Below, piece after piece: positions 33,886-43,938 of a stretch of DNA of 64,000 nt (the first letter of the stretch is position 1; the number at the start of each line of letters is the position of its first letter). Below the pieces are notes generated by a model, which was not told the origin of the DNA, did not search any database, and saw only the letters and a list, made by a program, of their open reading frames with translations. Source of the DNA: Paludibacteraceae bacterium (GTDB lineage Bacteria; Bacteroidota; Bacteroidia; Bacteroidales; Paludibacteraceae); contig JAKSNK010000001.1 of NCBI GenBank assembly GCA_024399835.1, forward strand, positions 62,001 through 126,000, read 5' to 3'. The translations under genes were made by a program, and so were the position numbers.

Positions 33886-35288
33886 GTAACCGTGCCAAGT
33901 TGATTATAGCCGGTGGCAGATTCCCAAATGCCCTTGTTGGCAATACGAATCGAGAACTCGGGGTTATCGTGCAGCGAGGGGAACGGATCCGGCAAATTGA
34001 GGAAAACAGTATATTCGCCGCTGATTGACTCCGGCAAAGCAGCCGTCAAATGCAAGTCAATCTGCTCATTCGGTTGCCAAAAACGCGGGTCAACGGGCTG
34101 CCGGTCAGCCACATAGGGATAAAAACGGTTCTGCGGGAAGACAAGCGTGTCCGTTCCCTGCACCAAGACAAGTTCGACGGCACGCGGATTCATAGGCGCG
34201 GCAAAGCCCTCGTTATGCAAGGTAACATTTACCACCCAGTCACCATCGGGTTTGCCCTCCTCAAACGAAGTTTTATCCAATACCAAACGATAGCCCATAC
34301 GGCGGCAAATATCATCCCAATGCCCGGACGATTCCCATTTGGTACGAATATCGTTCCAAGTGCCGTCATTGAGGAAAGTATAATGGTAATCCTCCATCGT
34401 CTGTACGGCACGGTCACCGTCGGAGTATTCGCAATTCATACAAATCTCGCCTCCCATAACGGTATAGCGCGTATCTTGCTTCCAGAACTCCCTATCATCG
34501 TTATCCAAGAAAGTGCCCCAATCGTCGCCACTCGAGAGAAAACAATCGTTGTGGGCAGCCAACCGCGCCAAAGCGGTGGCTTGGTGCGCAGTCGTTTCTG
34601 CAATGGGCTGAACAGGCAGTTTACGGGCTTCCAAATACCACTTTTTATAATACGGTGTCCGTAAGCAAACTTGTCTGGAAGCAGGCAGCGCTGCCAGTAA
34701 ATTATCCAGTGTCTGCCAACGGTCTTCGATTTGTTCCGGTGTATAGGGCCATTCGATTTGCGTATATCCAGAAGTAAAAGCCCATTCACCCCAAACACCG
34801 ATAAATCCGGCTTCCATACAGAAGATAACATCCTCGTTCTTAATCAAATAGGGTTTTAACTGCTCTATATGCCGATTGACCCAATCGGGCGTAGGGTCAT
34901 ACGGTTTGCTTGCCTCGGAGTCGTCGTATTTATAGGCAAAACGCAAAATACACTTGCAACCCGACTCGCGCAGGACCTGCATATTGGCATCCAAAGCATC
35001 CAAATAGGTTTGCGAGATATCGCTCTCCATGAAATCGGAGAGGTAATAGATATGCTGATGCAGGGTAATATTGCCCGTTTTGCGTAACAAACGATAGATA
35101 TTCGCATTGGCAGCATTGTTAAAGGGAGCATGCTCGAAATAGGTCAAGTACTTGTATCCGCGTTCGGGATTACTGAAATTGACATCCGATGGCTGATAAG
35201 TCCAGTTGGAAGTCGGATTAACAGACACAGAGCGGCAGCTCACAAGAGCTACCGCCAGTGTCAAGACAATAAAAAGCGTATGTCTCAC
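33879..35288 (-). CDS. DUF4874/DUF4832 lipoprotein (SusCD operon, last gene)
   Basis: 469 residues. GTG start at 35288; no in-frame ATG gives a signal peptide. The signal ends in the lipobox ALVSC (Cys18). Family motifs are FSNPERGYKYL, CILRFAYKYDD, MEAGFIGVWGEWAFTS (about 150), AAHNDCFLSSGDDWGTF, VMGGEICMN and the DUF4832 end FLNLPDPFPSLHDNPEFSI. It has no C-terminal tag, unlike the four secreted relatives with signal peptidase I signals, so it is probably tethered to the outer membrane beside SusCD. It follows the GH31 gene by 9 bp. Confidence 0.83.
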   Translation of the reverse strand: MRHTLFIVLTLAVALVSCRSVSVNPTSNWTYQPSDVNFSNPERGYKYLTYFEHAPFNNAANANIYRLLRKTGNITLHQHIYYLSDFMESDISQTYLDALDANMQVLRESGCKCILRFAYKYDDSEASKPYDPTPDWVNRHIEQLKPYLIKNEDVIFCMEAGFIGVWGEWAFTSGYTQIEWPYTPEQIEDRWQTLDNLLAALPASRQVCLRTPYYKKWYLEARKLPVQPIAETTAHQATALARLAAHNDCFLSSGDDWGTFLDNDDREFWKQDTRYTVMGGEICMNCEYSDGDRAVQTMEDYHYTFLNDGTWNDIRTKWESSGHWDDICRRMGYRLVLDKTSFEEGKPDGDWVVNVTLHNEGFAAPMNPRAVELVLVQGTDTLVFPQNRFYPYVADRQPVDPRFWQPNEQIDLHLTAALPESISGEYTVFLNLPDPFPSLHDNPEFSIRIANKGIWESATGYNQLGTVTF

Positions 35289-35297
35289 GGGTATGAT

Positions 35298-36836
35298 TTA
35301 TTTTATTTTTTCGAAATAAGGCAAGCGGGACAACGGCACTTGGATAGTATAAGATTTACCGCCTTTGTATTTCTTGCCCATGTCGTCACGCCAAGTTCCC
35401 TTGGGCAACCGTACGACACGCTGCGTGCCGGGAGTTGTCATAGGAGCAACCAAATAGCGCTCGCCCAACATAAACTGGTCTTTGCAGTCAGCCAATCCCT
35501 GATGAGGGAACTGATACTCCATATTGCGGACAATCGGTTCGCCGTTACGGGCACTCTCCTGGGCGCACGCAAAGATATACGGTGCAAACTGCGTATGCAG
35601 CAAGGCGGCTTGTTTGACAATCTCCATATTCTCTTTAGATAAGATACGCCACGGAGCGACCGAGAACTGCATCATCGGCATCAAGGCATGAATCTGTGCC
35701 GAGCGCACGATGAGTGCCTGGTCAAACTGGTCTTCGGCTATATTGAGGAAAGATGTCCATTGTCCACCGCCAATCATGTCGGGGCATGCAAAAGTATATC
35801 CCAACAGTCCGGCAGTACACATTTGCGGGATGAGCGAAGCCACGGCATCCCAACTGTAATCCTTGTCGCCCAAGCGCTGAACAAGGGGCTGATTGCCCAT
35901 TTTCCAGCAAGCACGGAACTCGTTCACGAGGAAAGCCAATCCCAAACGGGCATACGACTCGGTGTGATCAACCGTCGTTGCTGCCGATTGCAATTGAGTA
36001 GAAGCATAGCAGTTATTGTCGCCGGCATCAAACTTGAAGCCGTCTATGCCATAGCGTTTTTGTGCATCGTGCAATGTAGCCACAAAAGCAGCCAACGCAT
36101 CGGGATTGGTCAAATCGTAGCAAGCCGAAGCACCGTTCCACCAACGCAAGATAGCAGTATCGCCGTTCTTATCCTTGAGCAGATAGCCACGCTCAGCCAA
36201 CTGGCGACCTTCAGGACTATCGGCACTGACAAAGGGGCAGACCCAAACCATCACCTTGAAACCCATTTGGTGGAGTTCGTCCATCATGGCTTTGGGATCA
36301 GGGAAACGCTCTGCCTTGAAATCAAAATTACCATAATAGCGCTGCCAGTTGTCGTCTATCATCAGCACGCCTGCAGGCAGACCGTTGTCAATAATCGCAT
36401 GCGCATAGCGGAGAATGTCTGCCTGATTCTGATTGTACATGAGTTCAATCCATGTATTGTACTGCGGACGGACAAAGAAAAGCGAGTCGGGCATCAGTCC
36501 CGAAGGCGGGAAATGCTGCCGCATAGCAGCAAGGTAGGCAGAGCGGAGGGTCTTGAGGGGGGAATCGGTGAATCGGTGAGTCGGTGAATCGGTAAACTGG
36601 GGTTGACCGTTCTTGAAAGAGAAGGTAACGGCTGTATCGGTCCAAATATACCGACCCTCGTCGGAAACGAGAAGTGGAGAGAGTTGGTTGTTCGAGTCCT
36701 CCACGCGCATATTATAGGTGCGAAAATCCTTATAGGGCTGGTTGTGACCTTCGCCCACGGCAAAGCCCCACCAGTTCTCGGCACTTGCCATTAGCACACA
36801 CGCCGAAGATAAAGCAATCAGAAACAAACGATGCAT
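35298..36836 (-). CDS. GH31-type glycoside hydrolase
   Basis: 512 residues, secreted (signal peptide about 1-19). The short GH31 layout resembles the MYORG-like branch: WIELMYNQ, LMIDDNWQRYYGNFDF, FKVMVWVCPFVS, and YGIDGFKFDAGDNN with the candidate nucleophile aspartate (about 265). DMIGGGQW may hold the acid/base. The C-terminal beta domain has APMTTPGTQRVVRLPKGTW. GH31 members of this kind include alpha-galactosidases and alpha-N-acetylgalactosaminidases, matching the other genes here; the exact activity is inferred. An octamer array inserts FTDSPTHRFTDSP near residue 80, in frame, between beta strands. It lies between two DUF4832 lipoprotein genes, 1 bp and 9 bp apart. Confidence 0.85.
   Translation of the reverse strand: MHRLFLIALSSACVLMASAENWWGFAVGEGHNQPYKDFRTYNMRVEDSNNQLSPLLVSDEGRYIWTDTAVTFSFKNGQPQFTDSPTHRFTDSPLKTLRSAYLAAMRQHFPPSGLMPDSLFFVRPQYNTWIELMYNQNQADILRYAHAIIDNGLPAGVLMIDDNWQRYYGNFDFKAERFPDPKAMMDELHQMGFKVMVWVCPFVSADSPEGRQLAERGYLLKDKNGDTAILRWWNGASACYDLTNPDALAAFVATLHDAQKRYGIDGFKFDAGDNNCYASTQLQSAATTVDHTESYARLGLAFLVNEFRACWKMGNQPLVQRLGDKDYSWDAVASLIPQMCTAGLLGYTFACPDMIGGGQWTSFLNIAEDQFDQALIVRSAQIHALMPMMQFSVAPWRILSKENMEIVKQAALLHTQFAPYIFACAQESARNGEPIVRNMEYQFPHQGLADCKDQFMLGERYLVAPMTTPGTQRVVRLPKGTWRDDMGKKYKGGKSYTIQVPLSRLPYFEKIK
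36561..36602. repeat. In-frame octamer array inside the GH31 gene
   Basis: GGAATC, then GGTGAATC, GGTGAGTC, GGTGAATC and GGTAAACT: five 8-bp units. Confidence 0.85.
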
Positions 36837-36837
36837 A

Positions 36838-38223
36838 TTATTGTACAGTAATGTTAGTCAAATAGTTATAACCAGTTGCCGGCTCCCACATATCCTTGTT
36901 AGCCAAGCGAATGGAGAAATCAGGATTGGTATGAAGCGAAGCATACGGATCGGGCAAATTGAGATACACGCGGTATTCACCCGACATATTGTCATCCAAA
37001 CCAAAGTTGGTGATGACATTGTGGCTCTCGCCAGCCATCCAGAAGCGCGGATCAACATCCGAAACGGGGAAGATGTGCTTGTCAGCAGGATTGGAAGCAT
37101 TGACGAAGACAAACTCCACATCACGCTTGTTGACAGGTGCAGCAAAGCCCACATTGCGGACGGTAAACTTAGCCGAGAAACCACAACCGTGTACGGCATT
37201 CTGCGAGAAATAGATTTTATCCAATACCAAACGATAACCCAAGCGGCGTTTGATTTCGTCATATTTTTTTTCCTGTCTCCATAGACCGATAACCGGTGCA
37301 TAATAACTATCATTTATATATGTCCAGTGGTATTTTTCCATTTCGGGGATAGCATATTCCGATTTCGAACGGGCACACTTTTCACATGTCTCCCCCCCCA
37401 TAATGGTATATTTAGTATCTTCTGCCCAAAAATCACGATCAGGAAGGTTACGATAAGTACCTACATCGTTAGAACTGGAAACGAAACAGTCGTTATGACC
37501 AGCCCAGCGTGCTTTGATAGTCGGCTGATATGCCTCTTCAGCAGTCAGAGGTTCAACGCTCAAACCGCGTGATTTGAGATATTGCTGCTTGTATGCGGGT
37601 GTACGGAAGCAAATTTGACGGTCTGCCGGCACGGCACGCATCATGTGTTCAGCCACCTGCCAACGCAATTCCATATCCTTGTCAAAATATTCGGTATAAT
37701 ACCATTCTCCCCAAGAGCCAATAAAGCCACATTGCACACAGAGAATGACATCGGCATTCTTTTGCAGATAAGGAGTGAGTTGGTCAATATGACGACTTAC
37801 CCATTCGGGAGTTGCATCCCACGGTTTGTCACTTTGTTCAAAACCATCCTTGTAGGAAAAACGGACAATTGCTTTTGCGCCTCCCAAACGGAGGGCATTC
37901 ATATTATCGTCAATGCGTTGTAAAAACTCATCGGAAATATCAGACGAAATAAAGTCGGTTAAATAATAAGAAGTTAAGTATAAGGTTTTAAAGTCGTTTA
38001 GACGAGCGTCATGCATTCCCTCTGCACTAAGATGATTTTTCAATGTGCAATATATCTGAGTGTGAAAACCACGCTCAGGATTGGCAAAAACCTCGTCGGA
38101 TTCTTCAAAATAAATAGTGCCCTTGGGGTCGGTTGGAGTCGGTTCCTCCTGCTCATTACGGTCTTTACAAGCCACAAATGACAAAGTGCAAAGAGTCAAT
38201 AAATAGAAAGTAATTTTACGCAT
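36838..38223 (-). CDS. DUF4874/DUF4832 lipoprotein (SusCD operon)
   Basis: 461 residues from the ATG at 38223. The open frame runs 24 codons further, but that part overlaps a terminator-like hairpin and has no signal sequence. The lipobox is FVAC (Cys19), followed by KDRNEQEE, an acidic stretch like surface-export signals of Bacteroidetes lipoproteins. Family motifs are FANPERGFHTQ, AIVRFSYKDG, VQCGFIGSWGEWYYTE, AGHNDCFVSSSNDVGTY and IMGGETCEKC. It is about 93 bp downstream of the SusE-position gene, with a hairpin between them. Function unknown; likely an outer-membrane glycosidase. Confidence 0.83.
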   Translation of the reverse strand: MRKITFYLLTLCTLSFVACKDRNEQEEPTPTDPKGTIYFEESDEVFANPERGFHTQIYCTLKNHLSAEGMHDARLNDFKTLYLTSYYLTDFISSDISDEFLQRIDDNMNALRLGGAKAIVRFSYKDGFEQSDKPWDATPEWVSRHIDQLTPYLQKNADVILCVQCGFIGSWGEWYYTEYFDKDMELRWQVAEHMMRAVPADRQICFRTPAYKQQYLKSRGLSVEPLTAEEAYQPTIKARWAGHNDCFVSSSNDVGTYRNLPDRDFWAEDTKYTIMGGETCEKCARSKSEYAIPEMEKYHWTYINDSYYAPVIGLWRQEKKYDEIKRRLGYRLVLDKIYFSQNAVHGCGFSAKFTVRNVGFAAPVNKRDVEFVFVNASNPADKHIFPVSDVDPRFWMAGESHNVITNFGLDDNMSGEYRVYLNLPDPYASLHTNPDFSIRLANKDMWEPATGYNYLTNITVQ

Positions 38224-38247
38224 AACTATGCATTGGGTTAAGAAAAA

Positions 38248-38279
38248 GTCACGGGGCGCAGCAAGCCACACCCCGTGAC
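38248..38279 (-). terminator. Terminator-like hairpin between the SusE-position gene and DUF4832
   Basis: GTCACGGGG (38248-38256) and CCCCGTGAC (38271-38279) are perfect 9-bp arms. Read leftward, the stem is followed by TTTTTC. Because the next gene has no promoter that I can see, partial termination would lower expression of the enzymes relative to SusCD and the binding lipoprotein. Confidence 0.75.
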
Positions 38280-38316
38280 CATAATTAATTATCAATCAAT
38301 GTTTATAAATCGTTGA

Positions 38317-39147
38317 TTACTCGTAGAAAGTAGGATCGATTGTGATAACCAGTTTAGCAACTTTGCCCTGAGCACCTGCATTTTCAGGACCTTGTGGCAA
38401 AACACCGTTGGAAGTCCAGTGCGATTGGATATCGAAACCGATTGTGAAAGTAGTCTCGTGCCATGTAACAGGAATCATCTCACGCATGATTTGGATTTCA
38501 ACCATACCCTTACCACCAATTTCTTGGCTCTTACCAATACCGCCTTCACCGGTAGCAATGATAGCACCCCATTTATTGGCTTCTAACCAAGCTTCATCTT
38601 TGGTAGGATCAGTCCAGAACCAACCGGTTTTGTTGGTTTCATCAATGCCATCACCCCACCATTTGAAGTAAGCGGGATCATAGTCAATAGCTTCCTTTTG
38701 AGAATAGATACCACCCTCGAGCAATACCTCTGCATCACCATCGGTGAACTCGTCGTCATAACCGCCGGTCTTAGCATCGTTATCAGCATTGATATACATG
38801 TGAACAGGCAGCCAATCCCAGTCATCTTCACCGGCAGCATCTACACCAAATTGAGAAGGATCGTATTCCATCAGCACATTGATGTATTGTTGGTCAGCAT
38901 ACACTTTCACGCTCTTCATAGCAGTAAAGAGAGCATCCTCCGGGCATTTAGCTTCTACCAAATATTGAGCAGGAACATTAGCCCAATCAGCGATAGAGTT
39001 GTCACGAACACTAATTTTGGAAACGAATGTCGGATCATCGTCGTCATCGCCACCACCACCGGTGTTGTTTTTGGGTTCATCTTTTTTGTTGCAAGCTACC
39101 ATAGCAAGCGTAGCAACAGCCATTAAGGCAAATGCAAATTTTTTCAT
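38317..39147 (-). CDS. Surface glycan-binding lipoprotein in SusE position
   Basis: 276 residues. The lipobox is MVAC (Cys19), followed by an acidic/glycine tract (GGGGDDDDD), then a CBM9/DOMON-like domain starting SVRDNSIADWANVPAQ with MYINADNDAKTGGYDDEFTDGDAEVLLEGGIY. The DWANVP start is shared with the tagged protein at 32222-33301. In SusCD operons the gene after susD usually encodes a surface glycan-binding protein, and this fits the position and size. 52 bp separate it from susD. Confidence 0.8.
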   Translation of the reverse strand: MKKFAFALMAVATLAMVACNKKDEPKNNTGGGGDDDDDPTFVSKISVRDNSIADWANVPAQYLVEAKCPEDALFTAMKSVKVYADQQYINVLMEYDPSQFGVDAAGEDDWDWLPVHMYINADNDAKTGGYDDEFTDGDAEVLLEGGIYSQKEAIDYDPAYFKWWGDGIDETNKTGWFWTDPTKDEAWLEANKWGAIIATGEGGIGKSQEIGGKGMVEIQIMREMIPVTWHETTFTIGFDIQSHWTSNGVLPQGPENAGAQGKVAKLVITIDPTFYE

Positions 39148-39199
39148 AACTGTAATGTTTTAAGAGTTAATAAAATTTGTTAGTTGATTGATATTAATT

Positions 39200-40912
39200 T
39201 TAATATCCATCATTCTGTCCTATATGAGATACAGAATGTTCATTATATGGAATAGGATATTGCAGTTTTAAGTTATTATATTCGATAATACCCCAAGGAT
39301 GAGCACCCGGATAACGACGGTCTATATTCATTTTGTTACGAATCATATCCATCGGGCGGAAGCCCTCAAATGCCAATTCCAAACGGCGTTCGTCTAATAC
39401 AACACTCAATACATCGCTATAGCCGTGCATCTTCCCCTCTTCAAACAAGCCATCGGCACCAATACCGGCACGGGTACGAATAGCGTTGACGCACTCCAAT
39501 GCATTGGCATTTTGACCTTGCTTAGCGTATGCTTCGGCAGCATTCAGGATAACCTCACCCCAACGGGAGAAGGCAGGAGAGCACAAGGTAGGACTACCGT
39601 CCTGATAACCGAATTTCTTCACGAAATACTTGGGATACATATAACGGTTGTTCATCGTCTTGGTGACGCGCGCCATGATTTCCTGTCCCTTGTAGTTGAT
39701 GTAATAAACATGGTATTCACCATTGATGGTCTTATCAATTATTTCGTATTGAGGAGTCTTTGTTTTTACATCCTCATAGGCAACCAATTTCAGAGGTTCC
39801 TTGGTTACCGTATCAACATAGAGCATCAAGTTTTGACGACCTGCAGCATCATCGGGAGTCTCAGGATCGGGGAAAGTGACACGGATAGTATCCTTTTCAC
39901 CCTTGTCATACTTAACTTCGGTGTATTGCGGAGCAATCAAGTCGGTATAACGCTTATCCATCGGGTAGCGCTCATACATATACAGCAACGGGTCAGAAGG
40001 ATAGATTTCGCCCCATCCGCCACCGTCACCGTTGTACATAGAACCGGCACTGGCTTGTGCTTTGTCATCAACTGTCTCGTGAGCGATGCAGAACAAGGTC
40101 TCTTTGGATGTCTTGGTATTGGCAAAATAAGTACCGATATTGGCATCCAATTTGTCGATAGGTTTAGCACCTGCCAACAGAGTGTTGTAGGTAGAAATAA
40201 CCTTGTCGTACTGCTCCATATACAGATATACGCGAGTCAGCAAACCAAGAGCAGCATCGTGGCTGGGGTAACCAGCATTGCCGCGAGAAGCGCCAAGCAA
40301 CTCAGCTGCCTTGTTGAGGTCAGCTATGATTTGGTTGTAAACCTCACCTACGGTAGCACGAGTAATCTCTGAACCGGAGTCAGAGGTGGTACGCAAGGGC
40401 ACACCTGGATTACCTTCGCCAAAACCGTAAGGTTTAGCATACAGCGTAACCAAATGCAAGTGCATCAAAGCACGCATATAATATGCTTCACCTACAAATT
40501 GTTTTGCTTCGCCCGTCTCTTCGTTATTCTCAATAACGGTATTGGACATATAGATAACCTTGTATGCCAACCACCAAAGTGTGCCGACATTCTTTAAGTT
40601 ATCCGTCATCATCAATGCCATTGCCTCATATAGAGGGTCGGTAGTTCTACCTGCCAAGCAGATATTGTCGCCCTGGAACTCAGCCATTTGAGTATAATGA
40701 CGAGGATAGGAGTTACCGCTGGCGTAACCAAGGTAATCCACTTCATCTTTCAGCGTAGCATAGCAGCCGTCCATGATGTATTTAGCACCGGCAGGATCTG
40801 CCATCAACACAGAGGCATTCAATTCGTCATCGGGGAAATAATCCATCTTACAACCGGTAAACGAACCTGCCATCAGAACTACTAAAGCATAAATATAATA
40901 TCTCGTTTTCAT
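39200..40912 (-). CDS. susD: SusD/RagB-family nutrient-binding outer-membrane lipoprotein
   Basis: 570 residues. The signal ends in the lipobox FTGC (Cys20). The all-helical TPR-like SusD fold shows in YIMDGCYATL, VGEAYYMRALMHLHLVTLYA, GVPLRTTSDSG, AALGLLTRVYLYMEQYDKVI and, at the end, LDERRLELAFEGFRPMDMIR, a family hallmark. It caps the SusC barrel and binds the glycan. The ATG at 40912 is chosen because the nine codons before it precede the signal peptide. It lies 41 bp after susC. Confidence 0.95.
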   Translation of the reverse strand: MKTRYYIYALVVLMAGSFTGCKMDYFPDDELNASVLMADPAGAKYIMDGCYATLKDEVDYLGYASGNSYPRHYTQMAEFQGDNICLAGRTTDPLYEAMALMMTDNLKNVGTLWWLAYKVIYMSNTVIENNEETGEAKQFVGEAYYMRALMHLHLVTLYAKPYGFGEGNPGVPLRTTSDSGSEITRATVGEVYNQIIADLNKAAELLGASRGNAGYPSHDAALGLLTRVYLYMEQYDKVISTYNTLLAGAKPIDKLDANIGTYFANTKTSKETLFCIAHETVDDKAQASAGSMYNGDGGGWGEIYPSDPLLYMYERYPMDKRYTDLIAPQYTEVKYDKGEKDTIRVTFPDPETPDDAAGRQNLMLYVDTVTKEPLKLVAYEDVKTKTPQYEIIDKTINGEYHVYYINYKGQEIMARVTKTMNNRYMYPKYFVKKFGYQDGSPTLCSPAFSRWGEVILNAAEAYAKQGQNANALECVNAIRTRAGIGADGLFEEGKMHGYSDVLSVVLDERRLELAFEGFRPMDMIRNKMNIDRRYPGAHPWGIIEYNNLKLQYPIPYNEHSVSHIGQNDGY

Positions 40913-40953
40913 AATTGTACTATTTTTAGAATTAAACATTTTAATTAATAAGA

Positions 40954-43938
40954 TTAGAACGAGATTTCAACACCACCTTGGAAAGTACGACCAACAGGAT
41001 AAGTTACAGAATACATACCTGCCAGGTTGTAGGTAGTGGTAGTCATATTAACTTCAGGATCCATACCCGAGAACTTAGAAACTGTGAACAAGTTGTCAGC
41101 AGTAAAGTACAGACGGCATTTGGTCATCTTAGCTTTGCTAATCCACTTCAACGGGAAGTCATAACCAAAGGTTAAGTTACGCAAACGCAAGAAACTGCCG
41201 TCCTCGAGATAACGAGAAGAAATAGCATTGGAGTTCTTGTTTCCGTTGAGGACTGCCTTCGGGTGAGTAGCATTGTCACCCTTTTGAGTCCAACGAGACC
41301 AACCGTATGCATCCAAATCCAACTGGTTGTAACCAATGTATGCACCATCAGCATCGGTACTCATACGAGTATAGTTGTAAATCTTGTTGCCATAGGTGAA
41401 GTTGAAGTTCAAATTCAGGAAGAAACCATACAAATGGAAGTCGGTTTGCAAACCACCCGAGAACAAAGGAGTAGCTTTACCTACAACGCGCTCGTGAGTA
41501 GCATTATAGTCATTGGTAGTGGTCTTGTTGCCATCACTATCCAAAATGTATTCACCTTTATCATCTACGCAATACCACAGAGGATCACCATTGTTGGAGT
41601 CAACACCAGCCCACTCTTTCATGTACCATGAGTAGATATCCTGACCTTCCTTAACCTGTTGGTTAACATCAGAAGCTGTTTGCAAGAAAGGTTCGTGATT
41701 AGGAGTTTCGGTCACGCGGTTGCGGTTGAAACCGATATTGAAACCGATATTCCATTGGAAGTTCTTCATCTTAACGGCTTGGGCATCCAACTTGAACTCG
41801 ATACCCTGGTTACGAACAGAACCTGCATTTTGAGTTACATTAAAGAAACCGGTAGATGGAGCAACGGGTACATTGAGCAGCAAACCGGTATTGTCGGTAT
41901 TGTACAAGTCGATAGACATGTCAACGCGGTTGATGAACGAGAGGTCGATACCAATAGCAGCCATTTTAGCTTTCTCCCACTCCAAGCTGGCATTTGCCAA
42001 ACGACTGGGATCTGCACCTACCTGGCTTTGATACAATTTAGTCAATGCATAAGTAGCCAAGTATTGATACGGGGCAATATTGTTATTACCCGTGATACCA
42101 TAACTGGCACGCAGTTTCATGAAACTAACCACATTCTGATTCTTCATCCAGTTCTCGTTGGTAATCAACCAGCTGGCAGCCACAGATGGGAAATAGCCGG
42201 TGCGGTGACCTTTGGCGAAGATAGAGGAACCCTCAGCACGGAAAGTAGCAGTAATGAAATAGCGCTTTGCATAGTCATATTGTGCTTGAATGAAAGCAGC
42301 CCAACTTGCACCAGGAATCTTATAACCGGCAACACCATAAGGAGAAGTTGCATTCAAAGCATCTACACCATTCGGCATACCTACACCTTCTGCAGTGGTA
42401 TATTCGGTTTTCCAAACACCTGCTTCAAAACCAACCATAGCATTGAAGCTATGTTGACCCCACTGGTAACCACCTTTTAAGATATTGGTAGAACCAAAGG
42501 AATGGCTGAAACTGATATTGTTGGACAAATAACCATTCTTGTAGGTTGAGTCAAATGTACGCGCGTCTATATATTGTGTACCTTTGTAACTGCCATACGC
42601 ATAAGTATTGGTAGTCGAGAAGTGCAACCAATCGGTGATATGGAAATCCAATACCAAGTCGGTATGGAAACCAAAGTTGCTGGCACGATTGTAGTTGTAC
42701 TTGGTAGCTTGCAGAGAGTTCCACTGTGATTGAGAATACCACTCTTGACCGTTGTCCGAGCGTTTGTTGCTTGATACATACAGATATTCACCGGTATTCA
42801 CATCATAAGGATTATCCCAAGGCATCTTGTTGAACGCATCATCCAACATCATCCAAGTGGACTCGTAATCAATATCCGATTTCTCGAAGCTGGCGCGCAA
42901 CTTGAGGTCTAACCATTTGTAAAGATTAGCGTTCAAGTTGAAGCGACCGCTGACTTTCTTCATACCGGTACCAATCATAGTACCTTTCTCATCGAAGTAG
43001 TCTAACGAACCGTAGTAGTTAACTTTGTTGTTACCACCGTGAACGGCTACATTATAGTTCTGTACCAATCCTGTGTGGAAGAATTCCTTCTGCCAGTTGT
43101 AATCCTGATCAAGCAGAGATTTCGGGCGAATGGATTTGAACACAGTCTTCGAGTAAAGCGTTTTTTGGAACGCATACAAACTTGCAGAGTTCATCATGTG
43201 GTAGTTAGTCATCAGGGCTTGTTTGCCACCGACAGTTGCCTTTACATCCACATGAGTACCTTCGTTGCGGCTACCCTGTTTGGTAGTAACGACGATAACA
43301 CCACCGGCTGCATTGGCACCATAGATACCTGTAGCACCGGCGTCCTTCAATACAGAAATAGTCTCTACATCGTTGGGGTTGAACGAGCCACCCATCACAC
43401 CATCGACCACATAAACAGGGTCACTGCTGGCGGTAATGGAACCTGTACCACGAATACGAATGGTAGCTGCTTCACCGGGTTGACCATTGGCGTTGCTGAT
43501 TTGCACACCGGCAATCTTACCTTGCAGCATGTTACCTACATCGGGAGTGGTAACATCGGTTAATTTGTCGCCGTCCAAGCTGACAACGGCACTACTCAAC
43601 TCAGCTTTCTTGGTTGACGAATAACCCAAAGATACGACTTCCTCCATCATGAAGGCATCGGACTCCATGGCAACATCAATCTTTGCCTGAGCTTTCTTCT
43701 CCACGGTCTTATAACCCATGTAGGAGAATTGAATCATTGATGATTCAGGTACTGTCAACTCGTAGGCACCGTCAAAATCGGTAACCGTACCCGTTGTCGA
43801 ACCCTTCACCAAAATACTTACGCCAATCAGCGGCTCACCTAAGTCCTGATCGGTAACTGTTCCTCGAACGGTAATGTCTGCCGCAGTGGCAGTCATGGCT
43901 GCGAGTACAATCAAACACAATGTTTGTAAGCGTTTCAT
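40954..43938 (-). CDS. susC: SusC/RagA-family TonB-dependent transporter
   Basis: 994 residues. A signal peptide (about 1-19) is followed by a carboxypeptidase-D-like domain (VRGTVTDQDLGEPLIGVSIL to FSYMGYKTVE) and a TonB-box-like EEVVSLGYSSTKK. The plug domain follows (MLQGKIAGVQI, IRIRGTGSI, PVYVVDGVMGG, VLKDAGATGIYGANAAGGVI). A long beta-barrel ends YPVGRTFQGGVEISF. It imports oligosaccharides through the outer membrane with energy from TonB, paired with SusD downstream. A 76-bp AT-rich gap separates it from the GH109 gene. I see no regulon palindrome there, so it is probably read from the promoter at 45478. Confidence 0.95.
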   Translation of the reverse strand: MKRLQTLCLIVLAAMTATAADITVRGTVTDQDLGEPLIGVSILVKGSTTGTVTDFDGAYELTVPESSMIQFSYMGYKTVEKKAQAKIDVAMESDAFMMEEVVSLGYSSTKKAELSSAVVSLDGDKLTDVTTPDVGNMLQGKIAGVQISNANGQPGEAATIRIRGTGSITASSDPVYVVDGVMGGSFNPNDVETISVLKDAGATGIYGANAAGGVIVVTTKQGSRNEGTHVDVKATVGGKQALMTNYHMMNSASLYAFQKTLYSKTVFKSIRPKSLLDQDYNWQKEFFHTGLVQNYNVAVHGGNNKVNYYGSLDYFDEKGTMIGTGMKKVSGRFNLNANLYKWLDLKLRASFEKSDIDYESTWMMLDDAFNKMPWDNPYDVNTGEYLYVSSNKRSDNGQEWYSQSQWNSLQATKYNYNRASNFGFHTDLVLDFHITDWLHFSTTNTYAYGSYKGTQYIDARTFDSTYKNGYLSNNISFSHSFGSTNILKGGYQWGQHSFNAMVGFEAGVWKTEYTTAEGVGMPNGVDALNATSPYGVAGYKIPGASWAAFIQAQYDYAKRYFITATFRAEGSSIFAKGHRTGYFPSVAASWLITNENWMKNQNVVSFMKLRASYGITGNNNIAPYQYLATYALTKLYQSQVGADPSRLANASLEWEKAKMAAIGIDLSFINRVDMSIDLYNTDNTGLLLNVPVAPSTGFFNVTQNAGSVRNQGIEFKLDAQAVKMKNFQWNIGFNIGFNRNRVTETPNHEPFLQTASDVNQQVKEGQDIYSWYMKEWAGVDSNNGDPLWYCVDDKGEYILDSDGNKTTTNDYNATHERVVGKATPLFSGGLQTDFHLYGFFLNLNFNFTYGNKIYNYTRMSTDADGAYIGYNQLDLDAYGWSRWTQKGDNATHPKAVLNGNKNSNAISSRYLEDGSFLRLRNLTFGYDFPLKWISKAKMTKCRLYFTADNLFTVSKFSGMDPEVNMTTTTYNLAGMYSVTYPVGRTFQGGVEISF

